Shown: piece by piece, positions 22,381-25,622 of the stretch
Position numbering within the stretch: position 1 is the stretch's first letter
Layout: every line of letters starts with the position of its first letter
IMG/VR virus record: IMGVR_UViG_3300020578_000385
Span: 1 to 25,622 of that record
From: a virus
DNA: 25,622 bases
Direction: 5' to 3' (one strand)
The notes under the pieces: generated by a model
The model's input: only the letters and a program-made list of their open reading frames with translations
Databases searched by the model: none
What the model was told of the DNA's origin: nothing
Made by a program: the position numbers and the translations under genes

Positions 22381-22388
22381 TATTTATC
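22381..22388 (-). promoter_or_regulatory. possible late promoter GATAAATA
   Basis: GATAAATA on the minus strand overlaps the stop of the 78-aa gene and lies 66 nt upstream of the 143-aa gene. It is one mismatch from TATAAATA. The leader would be unusually long for this genome, so the call is tentative. Confidence 0.35.
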
Positions 22389-22620
22389 TATCGTCGTATT
22401 CTTCATCATCATCAGTTTCAAATCTAACAGCCACAATTTCATCTGGGAGAAGATTACCATTCTCATCAAACATTTCTGGGTGCATAGGTTGAATTCTATT
22501 TTTATTTAAAAATGAATATACAATATCATTTCCAAACCATCCAAGCATAAACCCAATAACAAATGATCCGAGGATTCCTATTCCAGAAAAGAATAGAATA
22601 TATGGTGTTGCTGATTCCAT
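22384..22620 (-). CDS. small membrane protein with acidic tail, 78 aa
   Basis: A hydrophobic Gly-rich segment at about residues 7-30 (PYILFFSGIGILGSFVIGFM) predicts one membrane span. The rest is cytoplasm-like and ends in a very acidic tail (ETDDDEEYDDR). It lies 1 nt after the 60-aa gene. No family recognised; it is probably an inner-membrane phage accessory protein. Confidence 0.55.
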   Translation of the reverse strand: MESATPYILFFSGIGILGSFVIGFMLGWFGNDIVYSFLNKNRIQPMHPEMFDENGNLLPDEIVAVRFETDDDEEYDDR

Positions 22621-22621
22621 T

Positions 22622-22804
22622 TTAGTTCTCCCTTGTTAGATTATTATCTTCCCAAGTGAATTCAAACTTGATTTGAAATTTTTTCTTGAGGAAAACAAAT
22701 ATTTTGCTAATCTTTAGACCATATGTTTCTGGTTTTTGTTCTACTTTCCTCCTGAGCATAAGCTCAACACCTTTATTTATTGCGAGTTCTCTATCCGTTT
22801 TCAT
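22622..22804 (-). CDS. unknown 60-aa protein
   Basis: Basic protein starting MKTDRELAINKGVELMLRRK with a LKISKIFVFLKKKFQIKFEF strand-rich end. Its ATG overlaps the glutaredoxin stop (ATGA), so it is coupled to that gene. No signal or recognised domain. Confidence 0.55.
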   Translation of the reverse strand: MKTDRELAINKGVELMLRRKVEQKPETYGLKISKIFVFLKKKFQIKFEFTWEDNNLTREN

Positions 22805-23052
22805 TTTTTTCTTGAGGTTACCAATCCTTTTTCCACAAATAATTTAACCGTTTCTGTAAGTCCTCCAACTGGTTCTCCATCAATAATAACATATGGGAAT
22901 CCAATTGCTTGTGGAAACTTTTCTTTAAATTCTTTTCGGTTTATATCTTCTCCAACCATGTAAGAAGTATATGGAAGATCAGCACGTTCCATTAATTCTA
23001 CAATTTTATTACAGAATCCACAACCACTAGTTTTGTAAATAACAATCTCCAT
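22801..23052 (-). CDS. nrdC: glutaredoxin (NrdC-type)
   Basis: 83 aa, a single glutaredoxin domain: MEIVIYKTSGCGFC with redox pair Cys11/Cys14, cis-Pro segment GFPYVIIDGEP and the GG-LTE helix start. It donates electrons to ribonucleotide reductase or other phage enzymes. I start at ATG 23052, after the terminator T-tract, not 18 codons upstream, because the shorter form has normal glutaredoxin length. There is no classical Shine-Dalgarno sequence close to this ATG. The two downstream genes are coupled to it. Confidence 0.85.
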   Translation of the reverse strand: MEIVIYKTSGCGFCNKIVELMERADLPYTSYMVGEDINRKEFKEKFPQAIGFPYVIIDGEPVGGLTETVKLFVEKGLVTSRKK

Positions 23053-23077
23053 AAAAAAAGGGGGATTAACTCCCCCT
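23053..23077 (-). terminator. rho-independent terminator of psbA
   Basis: A 7-bp stem (23059-23065 with 23071-23077, G5/C5 core, 5-nt loop), then seven T read on the minus strand (23059-23053). It lies 25 nt after the psbA stop and directly touches the glutaredoxin ATG. Confidence 0.8.
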
Positions 23078-23106
23078 AGTGTATCAGATTTTATCCTGAT
23101 TGTCAA
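23078..23106 (-). promoter_or_regulatory. sigma70-type promoter of glutaredoxin operon, overlapping psbA stop
   Basis: TTGACA (23101-23106) contains the psbA TGA stop. A 17-nt spacer and TACACT (23078-23083) follow. The expected start point is near 23071, inside the psbA terminator hairpin. Confidence 0.6.
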
Positions 23107-24182
23107 CCAATTGCTGGAGCAGTGAGAGCAACAGGAGTTGCATTGCTGGAAGCAAGATCTAGAGGGAAGTTATGAGCGTTCCTTTCGTGCATTACTTCCA
23201 TGCCAAGACCACCACGGTTCAGAATGTCTGCCCAGGTAGGGATGACTTTGCCTTCACTCGATACGATGGACTGGTTGAAGTTAAAACCATTCAGGTTGAA
23301 TGCCATGGTGCTAACACCAAGAGCAGTAAACCAGATGCCAACTACAGGCCAAGCAGCAAGGAAGAAGTGTAGTGAACGAGAGTTGTTGAACGAAGCATAC
23401 TGGAAGATCAAGCGACCAAAGTAACCGTGGGCTGCCACGATGTTGTAGGTCTCTTCTTCTTGACCGAACTTGTAACCATAGTTCTGACTTTCGTTCTCGG
23501 TAGTCTCACGAACCAGTGAAGACGTAACCAGACTTCCGTGCATGGCACTGAATAGAGAACCACCAAACACACCAGCAACTCCGAGCATATGGAAGGGGTG
23601 CATCAGGATGTTATGTTCTGCCTGGAATACAAGCATATAGTTGAATGTGCCAGAGATTCCCAAAGGCATAGCGTCACTGAAAGAACCTTGACCAAAAGGA
23701 TAAACAAGGAACACAGCAGAAGCAGCAGCCACGGGAGCAGAATAAGCAACACAAATCCAAGGGCGCATACCCAAACGATAAGAGAGTTCCCATTCACGAC
23801 CCATGTAAGCATAGATACCGATGAGGAAGTGGAAAACAACCAGTTGGAAAGGTCCTCCGTTATATAGCCATTCATCAAGAGAAGCAGCTTCCCAGATGGG
23901 ATAGAAGTGAAGTCCGATAGCATTGGAACTAGGGACAACAGCACCAGAAATAATGTTGTTTCCGTACATTAATGAACCAGCAACAGGTTCACGGATACCG
24001 TCGATATCAACGGGTGGGGCAGCAATAAAAGCAACGATGAAGCAAATAGTAGCAGCGAGTAGGGTAGGAATCATTAGGGTTCCAAACCAACCGACGTAAA
24101 GACGGTTATCGGTAGAAGTGATCCACTCACAGAACTGTTGCCAAGTGTTACTTTGTCGCTGTTGGGCGATAGTAGCAGTCAT
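23103..24182 (-). CDS. psbA: photosystem II D1 protein, high-light type
   Basis: 359 aa, intact, no intron. Functional residues are in place: Tyr161, Asp170, Glu189, His190, His198, His215, Ser264, His272, His332, Glu333, Asp342 and mature C-terminus Ala344. Residue 130 is Glu (YMGREWEL), the high-light D1:2 form. The C-terminal extension after Ala344 is 15 residues. D1 is the fast-turnover PSII reaction-centre subunit; phage copies sustain electron flow and energy supply during infection. The gene looks clearly richer in G+C than the tail genes, consistent with host origin. Both early-type and late-type promoter boxes lie upstream and a terminator follows. Confidence 0.98.
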   Translation of the reverse strand: MTATIAQQRQSNTWQQFCEWITSTDNRLYVGWFGTLMIPTLLAATICFIVAFIAAPPVDIDGIREPVAGSLMYGNNIISGAVVPSSNAIGLHFYPIWEAASLDEWLYNGGPFQLVVFHFLIGIYAYMGREWELSYRLGMRPWICVAYSAPVAAASAVFLVYPFGQGSFSDAMPLGISGTFNYMLVFQAEHNILMHPFHMLGVAGVFGGSLFSAMHGSLVTSSLVRETTENESQNYGYKFGQEEETYNIVAAHGYFGRLIFQYASFNNSRSLHFFLAAWPVVGIWFTALGVSTMAFNLNGFNFNQSIVSSEGKVIPTWADILNRGGLGMEVMHERNAHNFPLDLASSNATPVALTAPAIG

Positions 24183-24243
24183 AGTTTTAAAAGAACGTTA
24201 AATTTACATGAATTGTGAAGAAATGTTTCCATCTCTTAACACT

Positions 24244-24277
24244 TATTTATAATAGCACGGTTTCCCGTACCTGTCAA
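24244..24277 (-). promoter_or_regulatory. overlapping early and late promoters of psbA
   Basis: TTGACA (24272-24277), 17 nt, TATTAT (24249-24254) form a strong sigma70-type promoter. A perfect T4 late box TATAAATA (24244-24251) overlaps the -10. The leader to the psbA ATG is about 55-60 nt. Confidence 0.75.
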
Positions 24278-24284
24278 CCCCCCC

Positions 24285-24302
24285 CATAAATAAAGATAAA
24301 TA
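24285..24302 (+). promoter_or_regulatory. two late promoter motifs for the tail-fibre gene
   Basis: CATAAATA (24285-24292) and GATAAATA (24295-24302) on the plus strand, 17-27 nt before the fibre ATG, each one mismatch from TATAAATA. They stand back to back with the psbA promoter in a 137-nt divergent spacer. Confidence 0.6.
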
Positions 24303-24319
24303 AAACCTTTTTATGGATA

Positions 24320-25622
24320 ATGGCAAATCGATTCCCATTAGTAATCAATAATTCTACTACTGTTGTCGGAGAGTTGCAAGCCTCCGACAATTTGAATTTA
24401 TCTTTATCTGGAATTTATGATGGGGCTGGTACAGGTATTTTAGGTCAAGTTTTAAAATCAACTGGCAGTAATGGAGTTGTTTGGGGAACTGTTGGTGATG
24501 TATTTTTAACCAGCACACAAACACTAACAAATAAAACATTTAGTTCTTGTACTTTTAATGCTTTATCTAATACACTGACTAATATTCCTAATAATTCTTT
24601 AGTTTATTCAACAATAACTATTAATGGTGTTGCTATTCCTTTAGGTGGAACAGTAGCGACTATAGATACAAACACAACATATTCATTAGGAACATCAACT
24701 CCATCAGTTAATTATGCTTTGATTAAATTAACTGCTGGTGGGAGTGGAGGTGCTAGTTCAGAATTTAGTATATATGGATTAAATGGTATAACAGTAAGTA
24801 AACAAGCAAATGGTGATATACAACTATCGCCCAGTTTACAATCATTGACGCCAGGAAATTATATAACTGGATCTTCTTACGATGGTTTAACTGCTAGAAC
24901 TTGGGACATCAACGCTGTTGTTACTGCTACAGCATCCACTATAGTTGCCAGAGATTCTACTGGTTCTTTTGCTGGAAATAATATAGCAGCATCACAATTT
25001 ATAAAAACAGGTGGAACTTCATCTCAATTTTTAAAAGCAGATGGGTCAATTGATTCTAATACTTATTTAACTTCTGCCCCAACTCCAGGAAATGGAACTT
25101 TAACTCTTGCTGTTTCTGGTACAGGATTAAGTGGTTCCCAAACCTTTACTGCAAACCAAAGTGGAAACTCTACATTCACAGTAACATCAAATGCTACATC
25201 AGCAAATACTGCATCAACTATTGTTGCTAGAGATAGTTCAAATAACTTCTCTGCTGGTACAATTACCGCCGCATCATTTGTCAGATCTGGAGGAACCTCA
25301 GCACAATTTTTAAAAGCAGATGGATCTATAGATAGCAACTCTTATTTAGTGTCGGCGCCACCAGAAATTCCCTCTGGATCTGTATTTTTACTTTACCAAG
25401 CAAACGCACCTACAGGATGGACAAAGGTTACTACTCAAGATAACAAAGCATTGAGAGTTGTTTCTGGAACTGGTGGTGGAATGGGAGGTTCAACTGCATT
25501 TACATCAGTCTTTACTTCCAGAACGCCTAGTGGTTCTGTTTCTATGACTAATGCTGCAGTTACCTTGAGTGTATCACAAATTCCAAGTCATAATCATACA
25601 TTTGCAGGAACAACTGGATATG
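24320..25622 (+). CDS. tail fibre protein with phage collar domain, 3' end outside window
   Basis: Open from ATG 24320 to the right edge, 434 codons, no stop. It begins MANRFPLVINNSTTVVGELQ. A TLTNKTFSSCTF structural-protein motif follows near residue 75. Two 51-codon repeats (residues about 204-254 and 297-347) share TASTIVARDS and SSQFLKADGSIDSN-type text. At about 350-400 a collar domain is visible: PSGSVFLLYQANAPTGWTKV, RVVSGTGGG; the domain appears to continue to VSQIPSHNHTF. Such proteins form receptor-binding fibres. The first nearby ATG (24313) stops after 12 codons; ATG 24320 has a GGA 5 nt upstream. Confidence 0.8.
   Translation, partial: MANRFPLVINNSTTVVGELQASDNLNLSLSGIYDGAGTGILGQVLKSTGSNGVVWGTVGDVFLTSTQTLTNKTFSSCTFNALSNTLTNIPNNSLVYSTITINGVAIPLGGTVATIDTNTTYSLGTSTPSVNYALIKLTAGGSGGASSEFSIYGLNGITVSKQANGDIQLSPSLQSLTPGNYITGSSYDGLTARTWDINAVVTATASTIVARDSTGSFAGNNIAASQFIKTGGTSSQFLKADGSIDSNTYLTSAPTPGNGTLTLAVSGTGLSGSQTFTANQSGNSTFTVTSNATSANTASTIVARDSSNNFSAGTITAASFVRSGGTSAQFLKADGSIDSNSYLVSAPPEIPSGSVFLLYQANAPTGWTKVTTQDNKALRVVSGTGGGMGGSTAFTSVFTSRTPSGSVSMTNAAVTLSVSQIPSHNHTFAGTTGY
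24929..25081 (+). repeat. tail-fibre internal repeat, copy 1
   Basis: A 153-nt in-frame unit encoding TASTIVARDSTGSF and then SSQFLKADGSIDSNTYLTSAP. It pairs with a copy of the same length at 25208-25360. The AATTTTTAAAAGCAGATGG core is identical in DNA. Confidence 0.75.
25208..25360 (+). repeat. tail-fibre internal repeat, copy 2
   Basis: Second 153-nt unit: TASTIVARDSSNNF and then SAQFLKADGSIDSNSYLVSAP. It starts 279 nt (93 codons) after copy 1, so phase is kept. It lies just before the collar domain. Confidence 0.75.

Noticed and set aside
22315-22383. TTGATG/CATAAT promoter-like pair and small inverted repeats upstream of the 143-aa gene
   Set aside because: Spacing (16 nt) and -35 match are mediocre and the hairpins are only 5 bp; kept only as a remark.
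23172-23944. Several ORFs on both strands within psbA
   Set aside because: All overlap the intact D1 coding sequence and reflect its base composition; none has an RBS or recognisable product.
1-25622. CRISPR arrays, tRNA genes, insertion sequences, integrase or att sites
   Set aside because: None could be recognised on reading; repeats found are within protein-coding genes.

Overview
The window looks like part of the genome of a T4-like cyanomyovirus, a phage of marine Synechococcus or Prochlorococcus. It is AT-rich, compactly coded and mostly transcribed from the minus strand. It mixes T4-type virion and replication genes (gp4, gp5, gp26, gp27, gp32, gp33, gp48, gp53) with genes typical of cyanophages: psbA, speD, phoH, thyX, a glutaredoxin, and DUF1825- and DUF4278-like proteins. 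No integrase, transposon, tRNA, rRNA or CRISPR array was seen.

Layout. Positions 1-317 hold two small minus-strand genes, one cut by the window edge, behind a perfect consensus sigma70-type promoter. Positions 387-13424 (minus) are a tail/baseplate module in the order tail-tube-like protein, gp26-like tail chaperone, a 959-aa and a 753-aa tape-measure-like protein each carrying a peptidoglycan hydrolase domain, gp27-like hub, gp5-like OB spike protein with Calx-beta repeats, and a beta-helical spike tip. Positions 13456-16326 (plus) run divergently: gp4, an unassigned conserved protein, gp48 and gp53, ending at a bidirectional terminator shared with gp32. Positions 16359-20445 (minus) are a DNA-metabolism operon: a 103-aa unknown, thyX, a small unknown, phoH, a PD-(D/E)XK exonuclease, gp33, a DUF1825 protein, then gp32. 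Positions 20503-23052 (minus) hold many small genes, including a four-gene chain of tiny overlapping ORFs, speD, several cyanophage-specific unknowns and a glutaredoxin. psbA (high-light D1, Glu130) follows at 23103-24182, and a plus-strand tail-fibre gene with a collar domain runs off the right edge.

Main new observation. The gp26-like gene ends in a canonical slippery heptamer (T TTT TTC), followed 4 nt later by a perfect 12-bp hairpin. Slipping by -1 opens a 60-codon extension ending 2 nt before the tape-measure-like gene. This is the G/GT tail-chaperone arrangement of lambda, P2 and Mu, in a T4-type baseplate gene. The 41-aa ORF inside the extension has no ribosome binding site, and most annotations would list it as an isolated hypothetical gene or miss it.

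Regulation. TATAAATA-like or CTAAATA late motifs stand before the tail genes, gp4, psbA and the fibre gene. TTGACA-17-nt promoters precede gp32, the thyX operon, psbA, the glutaredoxin and the leftmost gene. At three of these the promoter is physically interlocked with the terminator or hairpin of the preceding transcription unit, so a few dozen bases both end one transcript and start the next.
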